From assembly GCA_003222055.1 (NCBI GenBank), contig QHUT01000062.1:1-64000 (forward strand): a stretch of DNA of 64,000 nt. The letters are read 5' to 3'. Below the pieces are notes generated by a model. That model was not told the origin of the DNA, made no database searches, and saw only the letters and a program-made list of their open reading frames with translations. Position numbers and translations under genes: made by a program. Shown one piece after another: positions 24,224-31,578 of the stretch. Each line of letters starts with the position of its first letter. Position 1 is the first letter of the stretch. This DNA comes from Gemmatimonadota bacterium. Lineage in GTDB: Bacteria; Gemmatimonadota; Gemmatimonadetes; Gemmatimonadales; GWC2-71-9.

Positions 24224-25311
24224 CGGTACACGCGCGGCAGCCGGGGCCCGAGCCCGGCCAGGAGCTCGTGCTGCACCATCCCGCTCCAGGCGGCGAACTG
24301 ATCCAGCGTATTCCCCTGCCCGTCCACGTCACCGATCAGGGTCACGACGTCACCCACCGCGGCGCGACCGTCACCCACGTCGACCATGGTGAGGTCCATC
24401 GTCACGAGCCCGATCACGGCACAGCGTGCACCGTTCAGGAGCACGGTCGCTTCGCCCTTCAGGCCGAGCGAGCGTCGTAGCCCGTCGGCGTAGCCGATCC
24501 CGAGCGTGGCTACGGTCGTATCGCGCGACGCGGTCCAGGACGCCGAGTAGCTGACGCTCTCGCCGCGCCGCACCTTGCGGATGCTCACCACGCGCGCACG
24601 CAGCGCAATCGCGGGTTTGCCGCTCGGCAACCCCTCGCCGGGCGATGCGCCGTACAGATAGATGCCGGGGCGAATCACATCCAGCGCGAACGGCTTGCCC
24701 CGGAGCGCCGCCGCGCTGTTCGCCACGTGCAGGAGCGGCGGGCGGCGCGTGAGGCGTGCTACCGCGGCCTTGAAACGCTCGAGCTGCGCGTCGGCCGAGC
24801 CGTCGCGCCGGTCGGCCGAGTGAAAATGCGTATAGCAGCCCTCGAGGTACGGCGTGTCGAGCAGACCGGCGAGCGGCTCGAGCTCGTCCCAGCGCACGCC
24901 CGACCGACCCATTCCCGTGTCGATCTCGAGGTGAAACGGGCCGCCGCGCCCCTCGCGCGCGATCCAGGCGTGAATGCTGGCGCGGTCACCGAGCGCGGGC
25001 GTCAACCGGTGCGCATGGTAGGCGTCGAACAAGTCGGGTCGGGCCGGCATGAACACGAGCACGGGCCGCGCGATCCCCGAGGCCCGCAGCTCGGCGCCCT
25101 CCTCGATCGTCGCAACGCCGTAGCCCCAGGGCTCGAGCGGCTCCAGCACCCGGGAAATTGCAACGGCTCCCACCCCGTATGCGTTCGCCTTCACCACCGG
25201 GAGGAGCCGTGTACCCGCCACGCGTGCAACGGTGCGGGCGTTTTCGACGACCGCGGCGAGGTCCACTTCGACCCAGGCGCGCGCGTCGCGCCCGCTCGGA
25301 GACGCGTTCAC
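24220..25311 (-). CDS. alr: Alanine racemase
   Basis: PLP enzyme that makes D-alanine for peptidoglycan. The PLP lysine is in PVVKANAYGVGA, and the catalytic Tyr region is ATLGIGYADGLRRSL. A TTG at 25350 is also in frame, but a promoter (25322-25350) overlaps that extension; GTG 25311, 10 nt after the -10, gives a typical N-terminus just before ARAWVEVDLAAV. It is the first gene of a long overlapping operon and diverges from mazG. Confidence 0.94.
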   Translation of the reverse strand: MNASPSGRDARAWVEVDLAAVVENARTVARVAGTRLLPVVKANAYGVGAVAISRVLEPLEPWGYGVATIEEGAELRASGIARPVLVFMPARPDLFDAYHAHRLTPALGDRASIHAWIAREGRGGPFHLEIDTGMGRSGVRWDELEPLAGLLDTPYLEGCYTHFHSADRRDGSADAQLERFKAAVARLTRRPPLLHVANSAAALRGKPFALDVIRPGIYLYGASPGEGLPSGKPAIALRARVVSIRKVRRGESVSYSASWTASRDTTVATLGIGYADGLRRSLGLKGEATVLLNGARCAVIGLVTMDLTMVDVGDGRAAVGDVVTLIGDVDGQGNTLDQFAAWSGMVQHELLAGLGPRLPRVYR

Positions 25312-25321
25312 AGGCGCGCGA

Positions 25322-25350
25322 AAGCTATCCGGCGTAGTGGGTAAATGCAA
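25322..25350 (-). promoter_or_regulatory. Promoter of the alr operon (TTGCAT-N17-TAGCTT)
   Basis: On the minus strand TTGCAT (25345-25350), 17 bp, TAGCTT (25322-25327), then 10 nt to GTG 25311 with no Shine-Dalgarno sequence. It probably drives the eleven overlapping genes from alr to the mutase. Confidence 0.55.
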
Positions 25351-25364
25351 GGCGAAAAAGGGGT

Positions 25365-25370
25365 TAAACT
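25365..25370 (+). promoter_or_regulatory. Possible -10 box of mazG
   Basis: TAAACT 9 nt before ATG 25380, the same sequence and distance as the -10 of the 61-aa membrane protein at 55883. No convincing -35 is seen at the usual distance. Confidence 0.35.
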
Positions 25371-25379
25371 CCAGGGACC

Positions 25380-26138
25380 ATGTCCGACACCGCCCTCGCT
25401 TTCGCCCGCGCCCTCACGTTGGTGCGCGACCTGCGCGCGCGCTGCCCCTGGGACCACGTCCAGACCCGCGACACGCTGCGCCCGTACCTCGTGGAGGAAG
25501 CGCTCGAGCTCGACCAGGCGTTGCGTCAGGGCGAGCCCGACGCCGTGCGCGACGAGCTGGGCGACCTGCTGCTGCACCTCGCCTTCCAGATCGTGATCGG
25601 GGAAGAGCGCGGCGAGTTCGACGCGGAGACCGTGACGCGCACGCTCGAGGAAAAGATGTGGCGACGGCATCCGCATCTGTTCGGGCGCGGCGACAAGCCG
25701 CCAACGTGGGAACTCGGGAAGGGGGAAACGGGAAAGGGGAAACGTGGCGTCCTCGAGGGGATGCCGGCCACCCTGCCCCCCTTGCTGATGGCCTACCGGC
25801 TCCAGGAGCGCGCCGCCGGCGTGGGGTTCGACTGGCCGGACGCGACGGGACCGATGCAGAAGGTGAGGGAGGAGATCGCGGAGGTGGAGCGGGAAACGGG
25901 AAAGGGGAAACGGGAAAGGTTGGGGGATGAGCTGGGCGACCTCCTGTTCGCGGTCGTCAACCTCTCGCGCAAGTTGGGCATTGATCCCCGTGCGGCGCTC
26001 GAGCAAGCGAACGACAAGTTCACGCGGCGCTTCGAGGCCGTGGAGCGGCTGGCCGAGCAGCGCGGGCTCGATCTCGGACGCGCCGGTCTGGCGGAGCTGG
26101 ACCGGTTGTGGGACGAGGTGAAGGCCCAGTCCTCGTAG
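25380..26138 (+). CDS. mazG: Nucleoside triphosphate pyrophosphohydrolase MazG
   Basis: Hydrolyses (d)NTPs to monophosphates; a house-cleaning and stringent-response enzyme. Two MazG domains are present, each with EExxE/ExxD metal motifs: LVEEALELDQAL with DELGDLLLHLAF, and VREEIAEVE with DELGDLLFAVVNLSR. Two heptanucleotide arrays of four units each lie in the loops, encoding GKGETGKGKR (25716-25744) and RETGKGKRER (25891-25919) in place of the usual variable linkers. Transcribed divergently from alr. Confidence 0.94.
   Translation: MSDTALAFARALTLVRDLRARCPWDHVQTRDTLRPYLVEEALELDQALRQGEPDAVRDELGDLLLHLAFQIVIGEERGEFDAETVTRTLEEKMWRRHPHLFGRGDKPPTWELGKGETGKGKRGVLEGMPATLPPLLMAYRLQERAAGVGFDWPDATGPMQKVREEIAEVERETGKGKRERLGDELGDLLFAVVNLSRKLGIDPRAALEQANDKFTRRFEAVERLAEQRGLDLGRAGLAELDRLWDEVKAQSS
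25716..25744. repeat. Heptanucleotide repeat, first array in mazG
   Basis: Plus-strand units GGGAAGG, GGGAAAC, GGGAAAG, GGGAAAC. They encode a glycine/lysine linker between WRRHPHLFG and the VLEG segment of MazG. Confidence 0.75.
25891..25919. repeat. Heptanucleotide repeat, second array in mazG
   Basis: Plus-strand units GGGAAAC, GGGAAAG, GGGAAAC, GGGAAAG. They encode RETGKGKRER immediately before the LGDELGDLLF metal motif of the second MazG domain. Confidence 0.75.
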
Positions 26139-26192
26139 AGATCGAATTCCTCCGCCCCCGGCCATGACACGATGACCGAGCGCAGGGGACCG

Positions 26193-26903
26193 TCACGGCA
26201 CCAAGCGATAACCAACCTTCCAAACCGTGACGATGTGTTGCGGCCGGGACGCGTCGCGCTCGAGCTTACGCCGGAGCTCGGCCACGTGGGCGTCCACGGT
26301 CCGCGTCGTGACGGCGGACGAATAGCCCCACACGTCGCGGAGCAGCTCGACGCGACTCGCCACACGACCCCCCTTCCGCATGAGGGCCAGGAGCAGCTCG
26401 AAAGCCTTTGGCGTGAGCGCCACGTCCCTGCCGCCGCGCCGGACGCGGTGGTCCGCCTCATCGATTTCGATGTCCCCGACGCGGCGTGCCGCGGGCCGCG
26501 CCGTGCGTCGCAGAATCGCCTCGATCCGGACCAGCAGCTCCATCACGCCGAATGGCTTCGTGACGTAGTCATCGGCGCCGAGACGAAAGCCCCGTACCTT
26601 GTCCACCTCCTGACCCCGCGCCGTCAGGATCAGTACGGGCATGTCGAGGCCGTCGCGGCGCAGGCGCGCGAGCACGTCGTATCCCTCGATGTCGGGGAGC
26701 ATGAGGTCGAGGATGACGAGCGCCGGGCGACTGGCCCCCGCCTTGCGGAGCCCCTCCGCGCCGGTGTAGGCGACATCGACTTCATAGCCCTCGACCTCGA
26801 GGTTGGCGCGGAGCCCTCCAGCCAGGTCGCGCTGGTCCTCGATGACGAGGATATTCGTCGCCGTCGCCTCGGACTGCGGGCGAACGTGGTTCGCTGCGTT
26901 CAC
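26193..26903 (-). CDS. OmpR/PhoB-family response regulator
   Basis: 236 residues. The receiver domain has the acidic pair in VIEDQRDL, phospho-acceptor Asp in LVILDLMLPD, Thr/Ser in LILTARG and the Lys in VTKPFG. A winged-helix DNA-binding domain follows (ALTPKAFELLLALM ... TVDAHVAELRRKLE). GTG 26903 gives about 17 residues before the receiver. The histidine kinase gene ends 11 nt upstream, so the two are cotranscribed. Confidence 0.92.
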   Translation of the reverse strand: MNAANHVRPQSEATATNILVIEDQRDLAGGLRANLEVEGYEVDVAYTGAEGLRKAGASRPALVILDLMLPDIEGYDVLARLRRDGLDMPVLILTARGQEVDKVRGFRLGADDYVTKPFGVMELLVRIEAILRRTARPAARRVGDIEIDEADHRVRRGGRDVALTPKAFELLLALMRKGGRVASRVELLRDVWGYSSAVTTRTVDAHVAELRRKLERDASRPQHIVTVWKVGYRLVP

Positions 26904-26914
26904 GGTCGACAAGG

Positions 26915-28588
26915 CTACCAGGCCTGTGCTGCCACCGACTCCTGTTCGTGATCGGGTGGGAGGTGCCTCGCAGGCTCCGCGCGTGTGGCCGCCGCCACGG
27001 CCACGCTCACGCGCGTCCCGCGCCCGCCCGGCCCGGACTCGATCCACACGCGGCCGGCATGAGCCGCGACGAGCTCCGCCACGACCGTGAGACCGATCCC
27101 CGCGCCCGCCGCGGTGTGATGCTGCGACGGCGCTCCCTGGGCGAACGGCTCGAACACCTTGTGCCGTTGGGACGGCGGAATGCCCGGCCCCTGGTCGGTC
27201 ACCGATACCACGACATCACCGCCCGTCCGGCCCACAGCGACCGTGACGTGCTGACCCTCGGGGCCGAACTTCACGGCATTGTCGAGCAGGTTGATGAGCA
27301 CCTGTCGCAGGGCGTCGCGCTCGATCAGGGCAATGCACCCCTCGGCCAGCTCCGCGCGCAGCTCGACCCGGGCGGCCGCCGCGAGCGGGCTGAACGCCCG
27401 CACGGCATCGCGCACGTCGTCAGCGACGTCGCGCGGCTCGGGGCGCAGGGGCCGCCCGCCGGCCTCGGCCCGCGAGAAGCGGAGCACGCTCTCCACCAGA
27501 TTCGCGAGGCGACGCGCTTCCCGGAAGATGACCGAGAGAAAGTGCTGCCGCTCGTCACCGGAGCGCTCGCGGTGGAGCAGGAGCGTCTCGCTGAACATCG
27601 AGATTTGGGCGAGCGGCGTGCGCAGCTCGTGGGACACACTGGCGACGAATTGCGTCCGAAGCCGGGCGAGCTCGCGGCCGCGGCGGAGCTGCACCAGCGC
27701 CATCGCGGCAACGGCGACCGACGCCCCGAAGAGCAGCAGCAGCATCGGGAGCCGAGAGCTGGGCACGCCGCCGATAAGGAGCAGGGACGCTGCTGCCGGC
27801 CGCAACGCGACCGTCGTGACCAGCCTGCCGCCCTGGACCGGGGTCGTGTCGCTGGCTCTCAAGCGGTAATCCTCGGCGGAGCCCAGCGCGAACAGCAACC
27901 CTCCATCCGCGCGCCGTACCTCGAGCGCCAGCACGCTGTCGAGCGGCCGACGCCCGACGAGCGACGGGGGAAGGAGAGGCTTCTCGCGCGCGAGGCGGCG
28001 GAGATGCTCCACCAGCGTGGAGGGCTCGCCTTCGACCCCGTACACGGCACGCGGCCGGCTGTCGATTCCGCGAACCACACCATAGGCGATCGCGCGATGG
28101 ACGCCGCCAAGCGTGTCGATCAGCATCCGGACCGGCTGGTCGCCGGGAGCGGCCGCGAGCGCCGCGAGCCGTGAGACCAGCACGCCCCGCGTCGCTTGAT
28201 CGGGCGCAGTTCCCGCCAAGACGAGAGCGCCCCCGAGATCCATGCGAAAGGCGAAGCGCGCGACCCGTCCGATGCCGCAGGCCGTGCTGTCACCAAACCG
28301 CACGATGACGTCGGGCGGCGGCAAGGGACCCGCTGTCGCCCCACGCTCCCCGAACAGGTGGTCGACGGCGTGGAGGCTGACGCGCGCGGTCTGCGCCAAG
28401 AACTCGCCGGCGTCCCGCGAAAACTGCCAGGCGGCGAACGCTGCGTAATCGCGCAGCGCGCGCTCGGCCGTCGCACGGTGCGAGGACTCAACTCGCCGCG
28501 CGTGATAGATCAGCCCGCCCACGAGCGCCGGCAGCACCAGCAACGCGACGGGAATGACGCCCTGGCCCAGCGAGGATCGGCGGATCAT
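26915..28588 (-). CDS. Membrane sensor histidine kinase (PhoR-like)
   Basis: 557 residues. TM1 (VIPVALLVLPALVGGLIYHA), a large periplasmic sensor of about 270 residues, and TM2 (LLLLFGASVAVAAMALVQL) are followed by HisKA with the phospho-His in VASVSHELRTPLAQ and HATPase_c (N box LLDNAVKFG, G1 DQGPGIPP, G2 GAGIGLTVV). ATG 28588 is chosen because it starts directly before TM1. An 11-bp-spaced direct repeat resembling a Pho box lies about 75 nt upstream. Confidence 0.9.
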   Translation of the reverse strand: MIRRSSLGQGVIPVALLVLPALVGGLIYHARRVESSHRATAERALRDYAAFAAWQFSRDAGEFLAQTARVSLHAVDHLFGERGATAGPLPPPDVIVRFGDSTACGIGRVARFAFRMDLGGALVLAGTAPDQATRGVLVSRLAALAAAPGDQPVRMLIDTLGGVHRAIAYGVVRGIDSRPRAVYGVEGEPSTLVEHLRRLAREKPLLPPSLVGRRPLDSVLALEVRRADGGLLFALGSAEDYRLRASDTTPVQGGRLVTTVALRPAAASLLLIGGVPSSRLPMLLLLFGASVAVAAMALVQLRRGRELARLRTQFVASVSHELRTPLAQISMFSETLLLHRERSGDERQHFLSVIFREARRLANLVESVLRFSRAEAGGRPLRPEPRDVADDVRDAVRAFSPLAAAARVELRAELAEGCIALIERDALRQVLINLLDNAVKFGPEGQHVTVAVGRTGGDVVVSVTDQGPGIPPSQRHKVFEPFAQGAPSQHHTAAGAGIGLTVVAELVAAHAGRVWIESGPGGRGTRVSVAVAAATRAEPARHLPPDHEQESVAAQAW

Positions 28589-28660
28589 GAGAGCGCTCCC
28601 GGTCGAAGACCAGCTCACCTGGCAGCAAGATATGTGCGCGCGGCGCGGAGGGGCTACCGG

Positions 28661-28682
28661 AGTTGTAAGAGAATTGTGAAAG
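28661..28682. promoter_or_regulatory. Pho-box-like direct repeat
   Basis: Plus strand AGTTGTAAGAGAATTGTGAAA: TTGTAA and TTGTGA repeat with an 11-bp period; on the other strand TCACAA and TTACAA. This is the geometry of PhoB/PhoP-type sites. It lies between the kinase gene and the divergent DoxX-fusion gene, about 30 bp from a TATCTT (28627-28632) that could be the kinase -10. Autoregulation by the neighbouring response regulator is inferred. Confidence 0.45.
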
Positions 28683-28790
28683 GTCAGCGAAACCGGCCAT
28701 CGCACTTCTCGTGAAGATTCCGCACAAATCCGGCGCCGCCACGGGGCCCGCTGGTGCGAAGCTGCCGGGGTCACCAACCGGCTCTCGACC

Positions 28791-30131
28791 ATGCGAATCG
28801 AATGGTGGATTCTTCGCGTCGCCGCATCCATGTGCTACATCGGGCACGGCGCCTTCGGGCTGCTCACCAAGAAGGAGTGGGTTCCGTTCTTCGGAGTCGC
28901 CGGCATCCCGCGCGACGCGGCCCTCGCGCTGATGCCCCTGATCGGCGCCGTGGACGTCGCGCTCGGGATCGCGGTGTTGTGGCGTCCGACGCGGGTGCTC
29001 TTCGTGTACATGGCCGTTTGGGCGCTGTGGACCGCTGCGCTGCGGCCCCTCGCCGGCGCCTCGGTGTTCGAGCTGGTGGAGCGCGCCGGCAACTACGGCG
29101 TGCCCCTTGCCCTGCTGCTGGTCGTTGGACCCGCCCGCGTCTGGCGCGACTGGGTCACCGCCACGTCCCCGAGCCTTGCTCCGACAACGCGCCCGCTGCT
29201 CCGCCAGGCGCTCATGTGGACGACGGCGTTGCTGCTCTTTGGACACGGCGCCCTCGTCGCACTCGAGGGAAAGCAGCTGCTGGCGCAGCATTTCGCGGCC
29301 ATCGGGCTTGGCGCAGCGAGCGCGACCGCGGCGGGGTGGGGGGAGATGGCGCTCGCGTTCCTCCTGCTCGCGCGCCCGCATCCATCGCTCCTGTTCGCGG
29401 TGGCGCTCTGGAAGGTGGCTACCGAGCTGCTCTATCCGATCGCCGGCGCACCCATCTGGGAGTTCATCGAGCGCGGCGGCAGCTACGGAGCGCCGCTCGC
29501 GCTCGCGCTGCTCCTACCGAGATCACGCGTTCACTCTGCCCTGACGCGCCTCGCGATGGTGCTCGTGGTGTCGACGGTCGGCGTGGCCACGCCCCTGTGG
29601 GCTCAGCAACGAGTGAGCGACAGCGGGCTCGTCGATCTGCTGCGCCGTGGGGGATACGTCTTGGCGTTCCGGCATACCGCCACCGATCACGACGCCACCG
29701 ACCGAGGACCGGATCGCGCGTCGCAGCGCAATCTCACAGATGAGGGGGCTCAACAGGCCCGAGGGATCGGCGCCGCGATCCGCAGTCTCGGCATCCCCAT
29801 CGGCGATGTGCGCGCGAACCCCATGTACCGTAATCGCGAGACCGCGCAGCACGCCTTCGGGCGCGCGACGGTCGACTCGACCCTGGCGGGCCGGGGTGCC
29901 GTCTCGTCGCTGCGTGCGATGCTCGGCACCCCCGTGGCGCGGGGAGCCAACCGCGTCATCGTGACCCGCATCGGAATCCTGAGCGGCGCCTTCGAGGGAT
30001 ACGACGTCGGGCCGATCGACGAGGGAGACTGCATCGTTGTCGAGCCGCTCAGCGCCGGGCAGTTCTCCGTCGTCGCCCACCTCAAATGGATGGATTGGGC
30101 GCGACTCACCCGGTCGGCGGGAGCGTACTGA
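28791..30131 (+). CDS. Fusion: DoxX-like membrane domain plus histidine phosphatase domain
   Basis: 446 residues. Residues 1-250 are hydrophobic, with two repeats of a DoxX-like four-helix unit (each containing ELVERAGNYGVPLALLL or EFIERGGSYGAPLALALL). Then comes a second signal-like helix, VLVVSTVGVATPLWAQQ, followed by a histidine-phosphatase (phosphoglycerate-mutase superfamily) domain with LAFRHTATDH, DEGAQQARGIG and NPMYRNRETA. The Gly of the usual RHG is replaced by Thr, as in several secreted members. The phosphatase part would be periplasmic. Substrate unknown. It looks like two genes joined in frame. Confidence 0.78.
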   Translation: MRIEWWILRVAASMCYIGHGAFGLLTKKEWVPFFGVAGIPRDAALALMPLIGAVDVALGIAVLWRPTRVLFVYMAVWALWTAALRPLAGASVFELVERAGNYGVPLALLLVVGPARVWRDWVTATSPSLAPTTRPLLRQALMWTTALLLFGHGALVALEGKQLLAQHFAAIGLGAASATAAGWGEMALAFLLLARPHPSLLFAVALWKVATELLYPIAGAPIWEFIERGGSYGAPLALALLLPRSRVHSALTRLAMVLVVSTVGVATPLWAQQRVSDSGLVDLLRRGGYVLAFRHTATDHDATDRGPDRASQRNLTDEGAQQARGIGAAIRSLGIPIGDVRANPMYRNRETAQHAFGRATVDSTLAGRGAVSSLRAMLGTPVARGANRVIVTRIGILSGAFEGYDVGPIDEGDCIVVEPLSAGQFSVVAHLKWMDWARLTRSAGAY

Positions 30132-30135
30132 GCGG

Positions 30136-31434
30136 CTACGGCCACAGCTTGTACAGCGTCCGCGGGAACGCGATCGCCTCGCGGATGTGCGCGATGCCGC
30201 AGATCCACGCCACCGTGCGCTCCACGCCGAGCCCGAAGCCGGCGTGCACGAACGTGCCGTACTTGCGCAGGTCCAGGTACCAGCTGTAGGCGTCTTCGGG
30301 CAAGTGCTCCGCGCGGATGCGGGCGAGCAGCTTGTCGTAGTCGTCCTCACGCTGGCTGCCCCCGATGATCTCCCCATACCCTTCGGGTGCGAGCACGTCG
30401 TTGTTGAGGACGGTGCGGGCGTCCGCGGGGTTTTCCTTCATATAGAAGGCCTTCACCGCCCTGGGGTAGTTGAAGACCATCACGGGGCGGTCGTACTGCT
30501 TGGCGAGCAGCGTCTCTGCGTCGCCCCCCAGGTCGCGTCCCCACTCCATATCGCTGCCGAGCGCCTTGAGCTTCGCCACGGCGTCGCTGTAGGAAATGCG
30601 GGGAAACGGCGGCCGCACCGCCTCGAGCGGTTTCACGTCGCGTTCGAGCTCGGCGAGCTCGCCCCGGCGCCGCTCGAGGCAACGCGTCACGATGTAGCAA
30701 ACGAACTCCTCCTGCAGCCGCATGTTCGCGTCGGAATCATTCCACGCCACCTCGGGCTCCACCATCCAGAATTCGGTCAGGTGTCGACGGGTCTTCGACT
30801 TTTCGGCCCGGAACGTGGGTCCGAAGCAATAGACCTTGCCGAGCGCCGCCGCCGCGGCCTCGACGTACAGCTGCCCCGTCTGGGCGAGGTAGGCGGTGCC
30901 CAGGTCGAAGTATTCGGTGGCGAACAGGTGGCCGGCCGCCTCGCCGATGGCTCCCGTGAGAATCGGCGTGTCGACCAAGACGAAATGCCGCTCGTAGAAG
31001 AAGTCCCGAATCGCCTGCACCACCTCGTGACGCACCCGCGCGATCGCCACCTGACGCCGGCTGCGCAGCCACAGGTGGCGGTGCTCGAACAGGAACGCGG
31101 TGCCGTGCTCTTTGGGCGTGATCGGGAAGTCGACGCTCGGCCCGAGGATTCTCAGATCGGATGCGGTGAGCTCGACGCCGCCCGGCGCGCGCGCGTCGCC
31201 GCGCACCGTGCCGGTGACCTCCAGCGAGGTCTCTTGGGTGAGTCGGCCGAACGCGTCCCACGCCGCCTCGGGCAGATCTTTTTTCGACAGCACGACCTGG
31301 AGGGACCCGGTACCGTCCCGCAGCACCACGAACCCGATCTTGCCCGACGAGCGAGTGGTCATCACCCAGCCGCGCGTGATCACGCTCTGACCCGCGAGCG
31401 GCGGCAGCTCTTCGATCCGATGGAAGGAGGGCAT
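30136..31434 (-). CDS. asnS: Asparaginyl-tRNA synthetase
   Basis: Charges tRNA-Asn. 432 residues: an N-terminal OB-fold anticodon domain (VITRGWVMTTRSSGKIGFVVLRDG) and the class II core with motif 2 (FGPTFRAEKSKTRRHLTEFWMVEPE) and motif 3 (GFGLGVERTVAWICG). Length is typical. ATG 31434 is 9 nt after a TAGCGT -10 and has no Shine-Dalgarno sequence. The convergent DoxX-fusion gene ends 4 nt away. Confidence 0.95.
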   Translation of the reverse strand: MPSFHRIEELPPLAGQSVITRGWVMTTRSSGKIGFVVLRDGTGSLQVVLSKKDLPEAAWDAFGRLTQETSLEVTGTVRGDARAPGGVELTASDLRILGPSVDFPITPKEHGTAFLFEHRHLWLRSRRQVAIARVRHEVVQAIRDFFYERHFVLVDTPILTGAIGEAAGHLFATEYFDLGTAYLAQTGQLYVEAAAAALGKVYCFGPTFRAEKSKTRRHLTEFWMVEPEVAWNDSDANMRLQEEFVCYIVTRCLERRRGELAELERDVKPLEAVRPPFPRISYSDAVAKLKALGSDMEWGRDLGGDAETLLAKQYDRPVMVFNYPRAVKAFYMKENPADARTVLNNDVLAPEGYGEIIGGSQREDDYDKLLARIRAEHLPEDAYSWYLDLRKYGTFVHAGFGLGVERTVAWICGIAHIREAIAFPRTLYKLWP

Positions 31435-31443
31435 GGGGGCGGT

Positions 31444-31472
31444 ACGCTAGTGACGGTCCGCGGGTATGTCAA
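31444..31472 (-). promoter_or_regulatory. Promoter of asnS (TTGACA-N17-TAGCGT)
   Basis: On the minus strand a consensus -35 TTGACA (31467-31472), 17 bp, -10 TAGCGT (31444-31449), then 9 nt to ATG 31434. The short C-rich leader has no ribosome-binding site. Confidence 0.65.
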
Positions 31473-31480
31473 CGGAATGG

Positions 31481-31573
31481 GTACGCGGTACGCGGTGCGC
31501 CGTTATCTCCGGAGGCAACCGCGCACTGCGCACCGCGCACGCTTCATTCAACCGCGCACTGCGCACCGCGCAC
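31481..31573. repeat. Intergenic heptanucleotide arrays between recG and asnS
   Basis: Left array: GTACGCG, GTACGCG, GTGCGCC (31481-31501). Right arrays in inverted sense: GCGCACT, GCGCACC, GCGCACG units (31521-31541), repeated after a 12-bp spacer (31553-31573). The arms are partly complementary, so the transcript could fold into a hairpin. The gap between the genes (31435-31578) holds only this and the asnS promoter. Confidence 0.65.
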
Positions 31574-31578
31574 CCTTC

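Noticed and set aside
26139-26192. Terminator between convergent mazG and the response regulator
   Set aside because: No stable inverted repeat or T-run is visible in these 54 bases.
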